Assembly (NCBI RefSeq): GCF_030676415.1
Contig: NZ_JAUUTW010000047.1
Span: 1 to 33,276 of the forward strand
Length of the DNA stretch: 33,276 nucleotides
Direction: 5' to 3'
Source: Peribacillus frigoritolerans
GTDB taxonomy: Bacteria; Bacillota; Bacilli; Bacillales; DSM-1321
Part shown: in pieces, positions 14,443 through 23,075 of the stretch
Position numbering within the stretch: position 1 is the stretch's first letter
Layout of the letters: every line of letters begins with the position of its first letter
The notes under the pieces: generated by a model
The model's database searches: none
Told to the model about the DNA's origin: nothing
Seen by the model: the letters and a program-made list of their open reading frames with translations, nothing else
Made by a program: the position numbers and the translations under genes

Positions 14443-14505
14443 AAAGTCATACTTTTTCTGCTTATGGATGGTTCGAACTCTACTATGTTTAAGAGGTGAA
14501 AATAG

Positions 14506-14721
14506 TTGTCAAATAATGAGGAACAAAACGGTAAATTAAATCGTCGGCAAGGTTCAGAGTATAACAATGATCCAGATTACAGAGTTAATGCTTGGGATGA
14601 AATGAATGGTGAAGATAAATTTGTACAATCAGCCATCCAAGAGGAATTCAATAATCCAGTAATCGAAGAAACTATCTTGAAGTTCAATAAAATAGCGAAT
14701 GAAGAAGAAAAGGAAACTTGA
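14506..14721 (+). CDS. small acidic hypothetical protein
   Basis: 71 residues, TTG start behind AAGAGGTGAAA. Very polar, rich in N, E and D (MSNNEEQNGKLNRRQG, then PDYRVNAWDEMNGED), likely little tertiary structure in the N-terminal third; amphipathic helix in the C-terminal half. Family not recognised. Terminator 10 nt after the stop. Confidence 0.6.
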   Translation: MSNNEEQNGKLNRRQGSEYNNDPDYRVNAWDEMNGEDKFVQSAIQEEFNNPVIEETILKFNKIANEEEKET

Positions 14722-14731
14722 TTTTTGGACG

Positions 14732-14751
14732 CGCCCTAGAGGGCGTTTTTT
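14732..14751 (+). terminator. intrinsic terminator
   Basis: CGCCC-TAGA-GGGCG followed by T6. Confidence 0.85.
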
Positions 14752-14940
14752 ATTTGAGAAGAAAGAAGGAGCCGCTAATAACTTATTATGCAAAAAAATA
14801 TCTTTACCCTTGTAACCATAAAAATTTATAAAAAAGAAGATATACAAATAAAGGGAAAAGGCATTTTGGTATCGTATAAAGCATAGTATAAATCGTTTTT
14901 ATTAATAAAGTTAGCAATATCATTAATGGGAGTGAAGATC

Positions 14941-15945
14941 ATGGAAGCGGCAGTTGAACAGATTTTTTCTAATGAATTGGTGAAATTGGCTGGACATTTT
15001 TTTCAAGTGAATGCTGTGAATCCGGTTAAACTTGGAGATGCAGAGAACTATGTATTTGAGGTTTACAGGGATGGAACGCCATATATCCTAAGAATGACAC
15101 ATCAATCACATCGTACAAAAGATCAAGTGCTTGCTGAGTTAAAGTGGATTGAGCATTTACAGAATAATGGAAGTGGAATTCCTAAAGTAATCTCCTCGAA
15201 AGAAAAGAACGTAGTTGAAATTGTAAAGGGATCGGATGGTACGGAATTTTATTGTTGCCTGTTTGAAAAAGCCCCTGGTGTAAGGATGAAAGTCACCGAT
15301 GAAAATTTCGATCTTCCTTTATTTTTTGAATGGGGAAGAACCATTGGCCAAATGCATAAGCAAACGAAAAGTTATAAGCCTGAAGCGGAATATAAAAGGC
15401 TGGATTGGTATGAAGAAGAATTATTGAATGTCCAGCTCTATCAATCCGACGTACCAGGGCAATTGATGCACCAACAAGAATTAATCATGAAGAAATTAAA
15501 TGCCCTTCCAGTTCATCAAGATAATTTTGGATTGATTCATTCTGATATACATAACGGCAATTTCCATTTTCATGAGGGGAAGATTCATGTTTTTGACTTT
15601 GATGACTGTTCTTATCACTGGTTTGCCAGCGATTTGGCCATACCTCTGTACTATCTGATGTGGAGCTTGGAACGTGAAGGGATAGAAGGGCTCGAGGAAT
15701 ATGCCACAAAGTTCATGAGGGAATTCATAAAAGGTTATGAGACGGAAAATATCCTAGCACCTGTGGAATACGAAACGATTCCTCTATTTTTAAAGTTAAG
15801 GGATCTCACGTTATATAACTTTTTTCATAAAAAGTACGATTTGAAGAATGCGGATAGTCCATTATACAAAACCGTTCAAAAAATCGAACGTAGAATTATC
15901 GAAAGCCGTCCTATTGTTCACTACGATCCGAACGTGGTCCATTGA
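14941..15945 (+). CDS. APH/ChoK-fold phosphotransferase
   Basis: 334 residues, aminoglycoside-phosphotransferase/SrkA-like kinase fold. The small lobe includes YVFEVYRDGTPYILRMT (Lys is replaced by Arg at the usual ATP-lysine strand). Catalytic loop LIHSDIHNGNFHFH has Asp202 and Asn207; the metal-binding FDFDDCSYHWFASDLA has Asp219. This resembles YerI/CotS-type and SrkA-type kinases rather than true resistance APHs, so the substrate is open. The ATG was chosen because GGGAGTG lies about seven nt upstream; an ATG five codons earlier has no SD. Eleven nt separate it from the following GNAT gene, so the pair is an operon. Confidence 0.8.
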   Translation: MEAAVEQIFSNELVKLAGHFFQVNAVNPVKLGDAENYVFEVYRDGTPYILRMTHQSHRTKDQVLAELKWIEHLQNNGSGIPKVISSKEKNVVEIVKGSDGTEFYCCLFEKAPGVRMKVTDENFDLPLFFEWGRTIGQMHKQTKSYKPEAEYKRLDWYEEELLNVQLYQSDVPGQLMHQQELIMKKLNALPVHQDNFGLIHSDIHNGNFHFHEGKIHVFDFDDCSYHWFASDLAIPLYYLMWSLEREGIEGLEEYATKFMREFIKGYETENILAPVEYETIPLFLKLRDLTLYNFFHKKYDLKNADSPLYKTVQKIERRIIESRPIVHYDPNVVH

Positions 15946-15956
15946 GGGGGATGGGA

Positions 15957-16478
15957 ATGTCAGTAATGAAAAATTACATCATTCGGACTGGCGAATTGGA
16001 AGATGCGGAAGCCGTTTTGGATGTACAGAATTCCGTTATTTCCGAAGGAGAGTATTTTATTACAATATCAGAGGAGTTCAATAAAACACCCGAACAACAA
16101 AGAGATTGGATACGAAGGTTATTGGAAAATGAGAGAGAAACCATCATCGTGGCCGCAATAAATGGTGAAGTCATTGGATGGATAGGATTTCAATCGGAAA
16201 ATAGGAAGAGAATGTCTCACAAGGGCTCATTTGGGATCATGATCAGAAAAAATTTCAGAGGGATGGGAATTGGAAAAGATCTTGTTCAAGCATTATTGGA
16301 CTGGGCAGAAGCCAATCCGTTAATAGAAAAGGTGAGTTTGGGAGTTTTTTCGACAAATCATCGGGCAATAGCTTTGTACAAAAGTATGGGGTTTGTTGAA
16401 GAAGGACGAAAAATCAAGGAATTTAAGATGAGTGAACGTGAATACGTCGATGATATTATCATGTACAAGTTGGTTTGA
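15957..16478 (+). CDS. GNAT-family acetyltransferase
   Basis: 173 residues. Motif A is FGIMIRKNFRGMGIGKDLVQ (the RGMGIG pyrophosphate loop, about residue 100); motif B is NHRAIALYKSMGFVEEGR. The N terminus NYIIRTGELEDAEAVLDVQN is of the RimI-like/YhhY type. Start taken at the ATG six nt after GAGGGGG. Co-transcribed with the kinase just upstream, which makes a small-molecule modification pair plausible, though the substrate is unknown. Ends in a strong hairpin. Confidence 0.82.
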   Translation: MSVMKNYIIRTGELEDAEAVLDVQNSVISEGEYFITISEEFNKTPEQQRDWIRRLLENERETIIVAAINGEVIGWIGFQSENRKRMSHKGSFGIMIRKNFRGMGIGKDLVQALLDWAEANPLIEKVSLGVFSTNHRAIALYKSMGFVEEGRKIKEFKMSEREYVDDIIMYKLV

Positions 16479-16485
16479 TCAGACC

Positions 16486-16524
16486 AAAAGAGCATGTATT
16501 GATTCCATACATGCTCTTTCGGTT
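16486..16524. terminator. bidirectional terminator between convergent genes
   Basis: AAAGAGCATGTAT and ATACATGCTCTTT are perfect 13-bp arms around a 7-nt loop. T-rich on both strands. Confidence 0.85.
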
Positions 16525-16567
16525 TGTTATGTATCTATTTATATAAAAATGACGTTCCCGTCATGCA

Positions 16568-17365
16568 TCATTTAATAACTTTAACCTTCACTTGCTTTCT
16601 TCCCCACGTTAAAGCATCCGCTTCTTTTGCGATGAAGACATCGATTCTGTTTCCTTTGATCGCGCCGCCCGTGTCTGCAGCGATGGCTTGTCCGTAGCCT
16701 TCGACTTCCACGATGGAGCCTAGCGGAATCACGTTCGGATCGACTGCTATAAGTTTGGCATCATCATATTTTTCTAAATCGACACCCATTCTTGTAGTGC
16801 CTGAACATCCCTCGCAGCTTGCTGTATAAGCTGTACTTGTAACCGTCAGTTCTTTAACGGCTGAGCTTGCTGAACTGGCTCTTTCTTCTAATTTACTGAA
16901 GGTCCGTGCACCGGCTATGCCGTCAGCGGATAATCCCTTTTGCTTTTGAAAGTTCATGACTGCTTGTTTTGTACCTGATCCATAAATGCCATCGACCGTT
17001 GATGAGTAAACATCCCAGGCTTTCAATAGCCTTTGCAGTTCAGCTACAGGTCTTCCCATATCCCCGCTTTTCAGTGTCTGTATTTTCTGATTCGTTTGTG
17101 TTCCTGATATACCATCGACTTTCAGCCCTGACTTTTCCTGAAACTTCTTTACGGATTCCTTTGTAATCGGTCCGTAGTAACCTGTTGCTTCATGATAGGG
17201 AAAAACCCCTTTTGTCAGTAATAATTCTTGTAATTCTTTAACATCACTATTACTCATTCCAAATGAAAGTGTGCGATCCAAAGCAGCGGCTTCGCCTTTA
17301 GTTGGCATGCAAACTCCTAGAATGAATACAGAAGCCGTTAGGATCGTTAATAAAATTTTCTTCAT
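16568..17365 (-). CDS. secreted cell-wall protein: two PG-binding domains plus 3D domain
   Basis: 265 residues. Signal peptide at 1-28 (MKKILLTILTASVFILGV... then EAAA cleavage). Two PG_binding_1 repeats at about 35-97 and 98-160 (DVKELQELLLTKG..., then VAELQRLLKAWDVYSSTVDG). C-terminal 3D domain at about 172-265 with its three aspartates Asp209 (AVDP), Asp231 (AADTGG) and Asp242 (NRIDVF). The fold is related to MltA and the resuscitation-promoting YocH/YabE group; a muralytic (lytic transglycosylase-like) role is likely. YocH uses LysM anchors, here replaced by PG-binding domains. Start at the ATG after GAGGAGG; a more distal ATG is not preferred. Monocistronic. Confidence 0.88.
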   Translation of the reverse strand: MKKILLTILTASVFILGVCMPTKGEAAALDRTLSFGMSNSDVKELQELLLTKGVFPYHEATGYYGPITKESVKKFQEKSGLKVDGISGTQTNQKIQTLKSGDMGRPVAELQRLLKAWDVYSSTVDGIYGSGTKQAVMNFQKQKGLSADGIAGARTFSKLEERASSASSAVKELTVTSTAYTASCEGCSGTTRMGVDLEKYDDAKLIAVDPNVIPLGSIVEVEGYGQAIAADTGGAIKGNRIDVFIAKEADALTWGRKQVKVKVIK

Positions 17366-17551
17366 GTTTATCCTCCTCGTTGTTTCCTGCAATTAAACCA
17401 TTCGTTAAACTATCACTCTTTTAGGCGCAGTTAAGGAAAAACACCGCGAAGGCACTAAGTAATTGTTAAAACATGTAACAGAAAGAAAAGATATGAGGCG
17501 GACATCGGGTTACCATATCCTCATTAATTGTCGAATTATGGGAAAAAATCA

Positions 17552-17567
17552 AGTTTCATATGAAACT
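17552..17567. promoter_or_regulatory. perfect 16-bp palindrome, candidate operator
   Basis: AGTTTCATATGAAACT is fully self-complementary and lies about 90 bp before the HAD gene and 190 bp before the divergent wall-protein gene. Probable regulator site; the regulator is unknown. Confidence 0.4.
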
Positions 17568-17655
17568 AACGGAAACGTTTGGTTGAACAGGGGCTTTGAT
17601 TCATGTACGTTTAAGTTAATAGAATTTCTATTGTAAGATTAAAGGAGGAAATCAT

Positions 17656-18309
17656 TTGATTAAGGCAGTTATTTTTGACTTTGATGGCTTAATTTTAGAC
17701 ACGGAAACGGTTTGGTATGAGGCCTATAAAGAAACGATGGCTTTTTATAAATCTGATTTGCCTCTCGAACATTTTGTTACATGTATCGGAACCGATAATA
17801 CTGAGCTAAATCAGTACTTCAAAGATCAGCTGGGGGAAAGGTGTAATATTGAAGAAATTGAATCCAGAGCAAAAAGCCTCCATGAAGTAAAGATGAAAAC
17901 AGCACAGGCACGTGAAGGTGTGAAGGATTATCTAGAAGAAGCAAAGAAAAATGGATATACAATCGCCCTCGCTTCAAGCTCGACAAAAGAGTGGGTCACT
18001 CATCATTTGGGGGAACTCGGGCTGTTACACTATTTTGAAGTTATCATCACAGGGGATGATGTTGATAAAGTTAAACCAGCTCCTGATTTGTATGTAAAGG
18101 CAATTGAAGTCCTGGGCATTCAGCCTGCAGAAGCCGTAGCATTTGAAGATTCGTTAAATGGGCTTCAGGCGGCCCTGACTGCTGGGTTAAAGTGTGTAAT
18201 CGTACCAAATCCCGTGACGGACGCTTTAGCTTTTGAAAACCATCATTTACGCCTCCGGTCCATGGCGGATAAGAGCTTGTCTGATGTTATCGAGAATATT
18301 GAGCAATAA
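17656..18309 (+). CDS. HAD-superfamily phosphatase, YhcW-like
   Basis: 217 residues, subfamily IA (beta-phosphoglucomutase-like). Motif I VIFDFDGLILDTE has nucleophile Asp8 and acid/base Asp10; motif II is LASSST; the motif III lysine is in DDVDKVKPAPDLY; motif IV is AFEDSLNGLQAA. Alpha-helical cap between motifs I and II. The whole length, including IVPNPVTDALAFENHHLRLRSM, follows B. subtilis YhcW. Likely a Mg-dependent phosphatase or mutase on a small phosphorylated metabolite. TTG start with a strong AAAGGAGG. Single-gene unit with its own terminator. Confidence 0.88.
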   Translation: MIKAVIFDFDGLILDTETVWYEAYKETMAFYKSDLPLEHFVTCIGTDNTELNQYFKDQLGERCNIEEIESRAKSLHEVKMKTAQAREGVKDYLEEAKKNGYTIALASSSTKEWVTHHLGELGLLHYFEVIITGDDVDKVKPAPDLYVKAIEVLGIQPAEAVAFEDSLNGLQAALTAGLKCVIVPNPVTDALAFENHHLRLRSMADKSLSDVIENIEQ

Positions 18310-18352
18310 CGGTTCAACGGTAATTATAGTAAGATGAAAGAATGAAACCGCG

Positions 18353-18379
18353 CCGAAGATGGCAGAGTCTTCGGTTTTT
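18353..18379 (+). terminator. intrinsic terminator
   Basis: CCGAAGA-TGGCAGAG-TCTTCGG followed by T5, 44 nt after the HAD gene. Confidence 0.85.
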
Positions 18380-18422
18380 CTGGTTTTAATGAATGTTATA
18401 TATTGGTGTGGGGGATGAGTTT

Positions 18423-18917
18423 ATGGGATTGCAAACAAATGACGAAGGAGTCCGGCTGCGGGAGGTCAAGGAGAGTGATCTTCCTATCTTTTTCGAGCAG
18501 CAATTGGATCCTGCCGCAAACTATATGGCTGCTTTCACATCTAAGGATCCATCAGACAAGGCGGCTTTTTTGACACACTGGAAGAACATCTTAACGAACC
18601 GGGATATTCAAAAAATGACCATACTCTGCAATGGGGGTGTGGCAGGCAGCATTCTCAAGTTTGAACAGTTTGGTAACCCGGAAGTGAGTTATTGGATCGG
18701 GAAGCAATTTTGGGGTAAAGGGATCGCTACATGTGCATTGCTCCATTTTTTGCCGAAAATAAAAGTCCGCCCTCTTTATGCCCGCGCAGCCAAGGATAAC
18801 CTTGCATCGATCCGGGTGCTGGAAAAATGCGGATTTGAAAGATTCGATGAGGACAAAGGATATTCCCATGCAAGAGGCAAAGAGGTTGAAGAATTCATTT
18901 TGAAACTTGAAAGTTAA
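18423..18917 (+). CDS. GNAT-family acetyltransferase (RimJ/RimL type)
   Basis: 164 residues, Acetyltransf_3 type: VRLREVKESDLPIFFEQQLD at the N terminus, then VSYWIGKQFWGKGIATCALL (acetyl-CoA loop FWGKGIA) and the RAAKDNLASIRVLEKCGFER helix typical of ribosomal-protein-alanine-type acetyltransferases. The acceptor is unknown; many such proteins modify small molecules. Start at the ATG nine nt after GGGGGATGAG. The following small membrane-protein gene begins 49 nt on with no terminator between. Confidence 0.82.
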   Translation: MGLQTNDEGVRLREVKESDLPIFFEQQLDPAANYMAAFTSKDPSDKAAFLTHWKNILTNRDIQKMTILCNGGVAGSILKFEQFGNPEVSYWIGKQFWGKGIATCALLHFLPKIKVRPLYARAAKDNLASIRVLEKCGFERFDEDKGYSHARGKEVEEFILKLES

Positions 18918-18966
18918 GATAATAATAACAATATCGTTTAGCCTATGAGGAAACGGGTGACAGACA

Positions 18967-19206
18967 ATGGGATATAAGATTTTTTCCATCATTTTTATTT
19001 TATGTGGTCTTTTTGTAATGTGGTTCGCCATTTTTGGCAAAGAGAAAGAGATCAAAGAGTTCGGCTCCGGAATACCAACGAATTTCATCGATGTAATTTT
19101 AATGATGATATATAAGCTTTTACCTTCCGTTATTAGAAAAATCCTTCTATTTGCAATGGGTCTGGCCATTTCTATCGGATTTACCTATATATTGTTTAAT
19201 TTATGA
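18967..19206 (+). CDS. small membrane protein, hypothetical
   Basis: 79 residues with two hydrophobic helices (about 3-24 and 56-78) joined by a polar, partly amphipathic loop (FGKEKEIKEFGSGIP). SD is AGGAAACGGGTGA upstream of the ATG. Family not recognised. Possibly co-transcribed with the GNAT gene before it. Confidence 0.6.
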   Translation: MGYKIFSIIFILCGLFVMWFAIFGKEKEIKEFGSGIPTNFIDVILMMIYKLLPSVIRKILLFAMGLAISIGFTYILFNL

Positions 19207-19556
19207 TAAGTCTTCCTTATTAGATAAAATAATCCTGAAACTTTATTCTTTCGGAATCGTATTAAATGGTATTGATATATAGAGTCGTTGCTATTTCGAG
19301 GAAAAATGTGATGGCAGTGTTATCAATCATGGGGCGGGATAACGCTGACGGAAGGCTTTAATGAGAGGTAGATTTTATTGCGAAATAAGGATACGGACAA
19401 ACGTTCATTGGGTAAAAGAACGGTAAAATTCAAATCTATTGATTGCAGCTGATTCACGTGGTGCTATATCCAAATATCAGTATAGTAATAATATGCATAA
19501 TATGGTAATCTTGAATTTGTGTGATATTGGAAAATACAAAAAAAGGAAGGTGTTAT
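19207..19556. other. 350-bp AT-rich intergenic stretch
   Basis: No open frame with a ribosome binding site and no clear terminator. The distal 60 bp (TATAGTAATAATATGCATAA) are AT-rich and probably hold the promoter of the ABC exporter operon, but no -35/-10 pair can be fixed by eye. Confidence 0.35.
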
Positions 19557-20489
19557 ATGTCTGAATCGGTTCTTAAGGTTCAATCCTTAACTAAAAAAAT
19601 TGGAAAAGCAACCATTGTAGACAATGTTAGCTTTGAAATAAAAAGTAATGAAATATTTGGTTTGCTTGGTCCGAATGGGGCTGGTAAGACCACGATCATC
19701 CGTATGATCACAGGTCTCATCAATCGTACGGGCGGTACTGTCATGATCAATGGCAGTGACCTCGATCATGATTTCGAAGGTGCGATGAATCAATTGGGCG
19801 CCATTGTTGAAAACCCGGAGTTTTATAAGTACATGACAGGCAGAAAGAATATCCTGCATTATGCCCGAATGTCATCCAATGACATATCCAATGAGAGAAT
19901 AGAAGAGGTCATAAAGCTTGTCAAACTGGATCATGCCATCGATAAGAAGGTTAAAACATATTCATTGGGGATGCGTCAGCGCCTTGGCGTGGCACAGGCC
20001 ATTTTACATAAACCATCGTTATTGATTTTTGATGAACCGACGAATGGCTTGGATCCACAAGGGATTCGTGAGTTTCGTGATTATTTGAAAGTACTGGCAA
20101 GCGAAGGCGTCGGGATATTGATTTCATCCCATTTACTATCGGAAATGCAATTGATGTGTGATAGTTTTGCCGTTATCGAAAAGGGAAAACTGATACATAC
20201 GAAAGAACATATATTAGATGAAAAAACCGAAACGATCAATGAAGTTTCATTTACTGTCAGTGATGGGGAGCTAGCTAAAAAAATCCTTCAAGAACAGTTT
20301 GGGGATATTACGATTCTAAAAAATGATGCGAAGACAATCTCCGTATCAGCCACTCGAAAACAAACGGCCGATATAAACAGGAGTTTTAATGTAAATCAAC
20401 TGGATGTCTATGAAATTGGCATTACTAGAAAATCACTGGAAGATAAATTCTTTGAAATCACTGAGCAGGAAATGAGGGAGTCTGTATGA
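19557..20489 (+). CDS. ABC transporter ATP-binding protein (BcrA/CcmA type)
   Basis: 310 residues. Walker A GPNGAGKTT at 38-46, Q-loop region IVENPEFYKYMTG, signature YSLGMRQ at 135-141, Walker B LLIFDEP at 155-161 with catalytic Glu160, D-loop NGLDP and switch His in ISSHLL. The extra C-terminal 90 residues (TINEVSFTVSDGELA...) are typical of bacitracin/lantibiotic-immunity exporters. Cytoplasmic motor for the ABC-2 permease encoded next, whose ATG overlaps this stop by 4 nt. The substrate is unknown; antimicrobial-peptide efflux is the commonest role for this type. Start at the ATG behind AAGGAAGG. Confidence 0.9.
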   Translation: MSESVLKVQSLTKKIGKATIVDNVSFEIKSNEIFGLLGPNGAGKTTIIRMITGLINRTGGTVMINGSDLDHDFEGAMNQLGAIVENPEFYKYMTGRKNILHYARMSSNDISNERIEEVIKLVKLDHAIDKKVKTYSLGMRQRLGVAQAILHKPSLLIFDEPTNGLDPQGIREFRDYLKVLASEGVGILISSHLLSEMQLMCDSFAVIEKGKLIHTKEHILDEKTETINEVSFTVSDGELAKKILQEQFGDITILKNDAKTISVSATRKQTADINRSFNVNQLDVYEIGITRKSLEDKFFEITEQEMRESV

Positions 20490-21442
20490 TGTCCTTAGTA
20501 AAAAATGAATGGATGAAAATCTTTTCAAAAGTATCAACTTATCTATTCATCGCTTTTCTTTTATTGGCAGCATTAGGTACTGCAATCATCGATTATAAAC
20601 TAAGTCCTGACGAAACGAATAAAGATTGGAAGCAAGAGTTAAACGCAGAAATACAAGAACAGAAAAAGGCTTTGGAAGCTAAGGAAATCAGTGAAGATGA
20701 AAAAGCCGCCATCACGGACGACATTAATTACAACAAGCAACTGTTGGCTGATAATATAAACCCTGACTTAAACACGAATTGGACCTATATGGCGGAATGG
20801 ACTGTATTATTAACATCATTTGTCATTTTATTCGTCGTTATTGTTTGCAGCTCGCTCGTTTCCTCGGAATTTTCGGATGGCACCATTAAACAACTGTTGA
20901 TCAGGCCTTATAAACGTTGGAAGATTCTACTTTCCAAATATATTACTTCCCTGTTATTTGCAGCGTTATTACTTGCGAGCCTACTTATATTCAGTTATCT
21001 AATCGGAATCATATTCTTTGGCAATGGTTCGTATTCAGACAAAATCATGGATCCTGCATCTTTCGAATTCAGCCCGGTGGTAGTCGGCGACTATTTCGTG
21101 GACATGATCGTTTACTGGATACCAGGATTCCTAGTCATCACGACCATCGCTTTCATGTTAAGCACATTATTTAAAAACCAAGCACTTGCAGTAGGTATAT
21201 CCATTTTCATCCTATTTGCCTCTTCGACATTAAATATGGTCATTCAGTCATTCATCGGAAAATACGAGTGGTTAAAGTTCGTCTTATTCCCCCACCTCGA
21301 TTTAAGGGGCTATATTTCCGGAACCATGGAAATGTTCGATGGAGCTACACTTGGATTCTCGATGGGTGTACTGGGAATCTATTATCTTATCTTTTTAGCG
21401 CTAACTTTCTTCTTCTTCCAGAAAAAAGATATCACTAATTAA
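20486..21442 (+). CDS. ABC-2 type permease subunit
   Basis: 318 residues, six membrane segments. The first helix (about 15-37) is followed by a roughly 75-residue charged extracytoplasmic loop rich in K, E and D (KQELNAEIQEQKKALEAKE), then five helices from about 108 onward. SSEFSDGTIKQLLIRPYKRW is the conserved cytoplasmic coupling segment of this family (compare YxlG, BcrB and NatB types). Forms a two-gene exporter with the preceding ATPase through an ATGA overlap. No sensor kinase or regulator gene is adjacent. Followed by a strong terminator. Confidence 0.88.
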   Translation: MMSLVKNEWMKIFSKVSTYLFIAFLLLAALGTAIIDYKLSPDETNKDWKQELNAEIQEQKKALEAKEISEDEKAAITDDINYNKQLLADNINPDLNTNWTYMAEWTVLLTSFVILFVVIVCSSLVSSEFSDGTIKQLLIRPYKRWKILLSKYITSLLFAALLLASLLIFSYLIGIIFFGNGSYSDKIMDPASFEFSPVVVGDYFVDMIVYWIPGFLVITTIAFMLSTLFKNQALAVGISIFILFASSTLNMVIQSFIGKYEWLKFVLFPHLDLRGYISGTMEMFDGATLGFSMGVLGIYYLIFLALTFFFFQKKDITN

Positions 21443-21456
21443 ATAATCCTTACCGG

Positions 21457-21490
21457 AAAAACCGAAATCAGTGGCTGATTTCGGTTTTTC
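21457..21490 (+). terminator. terminator of the ABC operon
   Basis: AAAAACCGAAATCAG-TGG-CTGATTTCGGTTTTT: perfect 15-bp arms, functional in both directions. Confidence 0.9.
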
Positions 21491-21599
21491 TTATGCAACA
21501 GGAATGTTGCTACTTTGAATCTGGTGTAAAGTGAAACTTCATCCAATTTTATCCGTATATGATAATATGAGGATATTTAATTGGATGCAGGGATGTAAA

Positions 21600-21752
21600 A
21601 TGAATAAAAATAAGGTTCTGTTAATTGGACTGATAGGATTCTCTTTTTTTCTAACGGGCTTGATCATATCACAATGGACAGTTGCTGGCGCAGTGATCGG
21701 AATAGGCGGAGGATTCATAATGGGGATCAGTTCCTACTTGTTTTCTAGTTAG
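21600..21752 (+). CDS. 50-residue membrane peptide
   Basis: Two short hydrophobic helices; the second is glycine-rich (GAVIGIGGGFIMGISSYLF). The ATG has AGGGATG upstream at fair spacing. An earlier in-frame ATG would add 23 unlike residues without an SD and is not used. Family not recognised; stand-alone gene. Confidence 0.55.
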   Translation: MNKNKVLLIGLIGFSFFLTGLIISQWTVAGAVIGIGGGFIMGISSYLFSS

Positions 21753-21863
21753 TACCTCCTTTTACAGCGTAGGATATATACAATACATTATTGAATTGGG
21801 GCCTCCGTGGGAATGATTCGACCTATGCGGAAATAATCCGATAGAGATGGAGCAGATTTAAAG

Positions 21864-22406
21864 ATGGGAAAAATGCATTATAAACGAAAGTTAGTCATTA
21901 TATTTATTATTATTGGAACAGCATTAGGTTTCTATGTGTACTCGGCATTCTCTGAAAAATTGACAAAATCAACAGATTTGTCTGATGAATCTATCGGGGG
22001 ATTTAAAGTTTTGGATAACATATCGAGTCAAGAATTTATTAGGGCATATGGAGAACCCATCGATCAAGATAATAATAATGCATATGATTATTATTATTGG
22101 AAAGGCGGGTTAAAAACGGCCTCTATCAATACAGACGAGGATAAAGGGAAAATTATGAGGTTAATCATTTCAAGTACGGACGACGATCTATTTGAAAACT
22201 CCCTTCAAACAAGCAAAGGTATTAAATTAGGAAGTAAGAAAGCGGACGTTCTTTCGAAGTACGGAGATCATTATTATAAAAGTTATGAACAGGGAGCGGA
22301 TATTATCGGCTACATTGACCATGAACGGAATATTACTTTAGAATTTTGGTGTGTTCAAGGTGGAAGGGTTGCAGAAATACGATTGGATGATGCAGATGTC
22401 ATTTAA
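21864..22406 (+). CDS. membrane-anchored extracytoplasmic protein, hypothetical
   Basis: 180 residues. An uncleaved N-terminal anchor (about 9-28, LVIIFIIIGTALGFYVYS) follows a K/R-rich start. The outside part seems to contain two similar beta-rich segments, each with a G-x-x-x-x-x-x-x-x-x-Y-G turn: SSQEFIRAYGEPI (about 54-66) and KKADVLSKYGDHYYKSYE (about 124-141), the latter followed by an IGYIDHERNITLEFW sheet. This pattern recalls the small SmpA/BLIP-like or YjgB-type domains of secreted Bacillus proteins, but the match is by eye only. Weak SD. Function unknown. Confidence 0.6.
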   Translation: MGKMHYKRKLVIIFIIIGTALGFYVYSAFSEKLTKSTDLSDESIGGFKVLDNISSQEFIRAYGEPIDQDNNNAYDYYYWKGGLKTASINTDEDKGKIMRLIISSTDDDLFENSLQTSKGIKLGSKKADVLSKYGDHYYKSYEQGADIIGYIDHERNITLEFWCVQGGRVAEIRLDDADVI

Positions 22407-22471
22407 TGTTTTTTCATCAGTGTCCTCGGTTAAGGAATTTGGTCGTTTAAGAAAGCGATGCGATAAATAAT

Positions 22472-22666
22472 ATGTTCATTAAAAATTTCATCTATCATTA
22501 CATCATTTATCCAATCATATTTGTTGGGGTATATGTTTTATTTACTATTTTTAAACTAGATGATACCCCGGTTCCCATAAATGATGTTCTGCATAGAATT
22601 TTACTCTATTATTTTGCAATAAGTGTTTATCATGCTTTGCCTACCATAAAGGCTAAGGGGAAATAA
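22472..22666 (+). CDS. small two-helix membrane protein
   Basis: 64 residues, hydrophobic segments at about 8-27 and 40-56 separated by KLDDTPVPIND. No convincing SD precedes the ATG, but the composition and the clean two-helix pattern argue for a real gene. Family not recognised. Confidence 0.5.
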   Translation: MFIKNFIYHYIIYPIIFVGVYVLFTIFKLDDTPVPINDVLHRILLYYFAISVYHALPTIKAKGK

Positions 22667-22800
22667 AAAGGAACTGCCATTTTTTTGCATAATATGCTGA
22701 AACCATTTAGTACTTTATCCGTATATTTAATTATGTACGGTGATGGGAAGAAGCGGTTTTATAGGAATTATTATTTTTATAGATTGGGAGATGAAGGATC

Positions 22801-23004
22801 ATGAGCGAAAAGGGTTGCATGAAATGCGGAAGCAATGATGCTGCTAAGAAGGATGTAGCCATGACAGGAACAGGGTTGTCAAAAATGTTCGATGTCCAGA
22901 ATAATCAATTTACGGTTGTGTATTGCAAGCAGTGCGGTTATTCGGAGTTTTATAATAAGCAATCATCGGCAGGCAGTAATCTGCTGGATCTATTCTTTGG
23001 ATGA
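22801..23004 (+). CDS. zinc-ribbon protein
   Basis: 67 residues with two C-x-x-C knuckles: Cys6/Cys9 (GCMKCG) and Cys42/Cys45 (YCKQCGYSEFY). Between them is TGTGLSKMFDVQNNQFTVVY. This is the small DUF-type zinc-ribbon family widespread in Bacilli; a nucleic-acid or protein docking role is possible but unproven. SD is GATGAAGGATC. Single-gene unit. Confidence 0.75.
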   Translation: MSEKGCMKCGSNDAAKKDVAMTGTGLSKMFDVQNNQFTVVYCKQCGYSEFYNKQSSAGSNLLDLFFG

Positions 23005-23018
23005 TCACGCACGATAAG

Positions 23019-23057
23019 AATCCCCTTTTTCATGAAAAGGGGATTTTTGTTTTTTTT
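23019..23057 (+). terminator. intrinsic terminator
   Basis: AATCCCCTTTT and AAAAGGGGATT arms around TCATG, followed by two T-runs. Lies between the zinc-ribbon gene and the convergent LysR gene. Confidence 0.9.
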
Positions 23058-23075
23058 CTTCATTATGTCAGCTCA

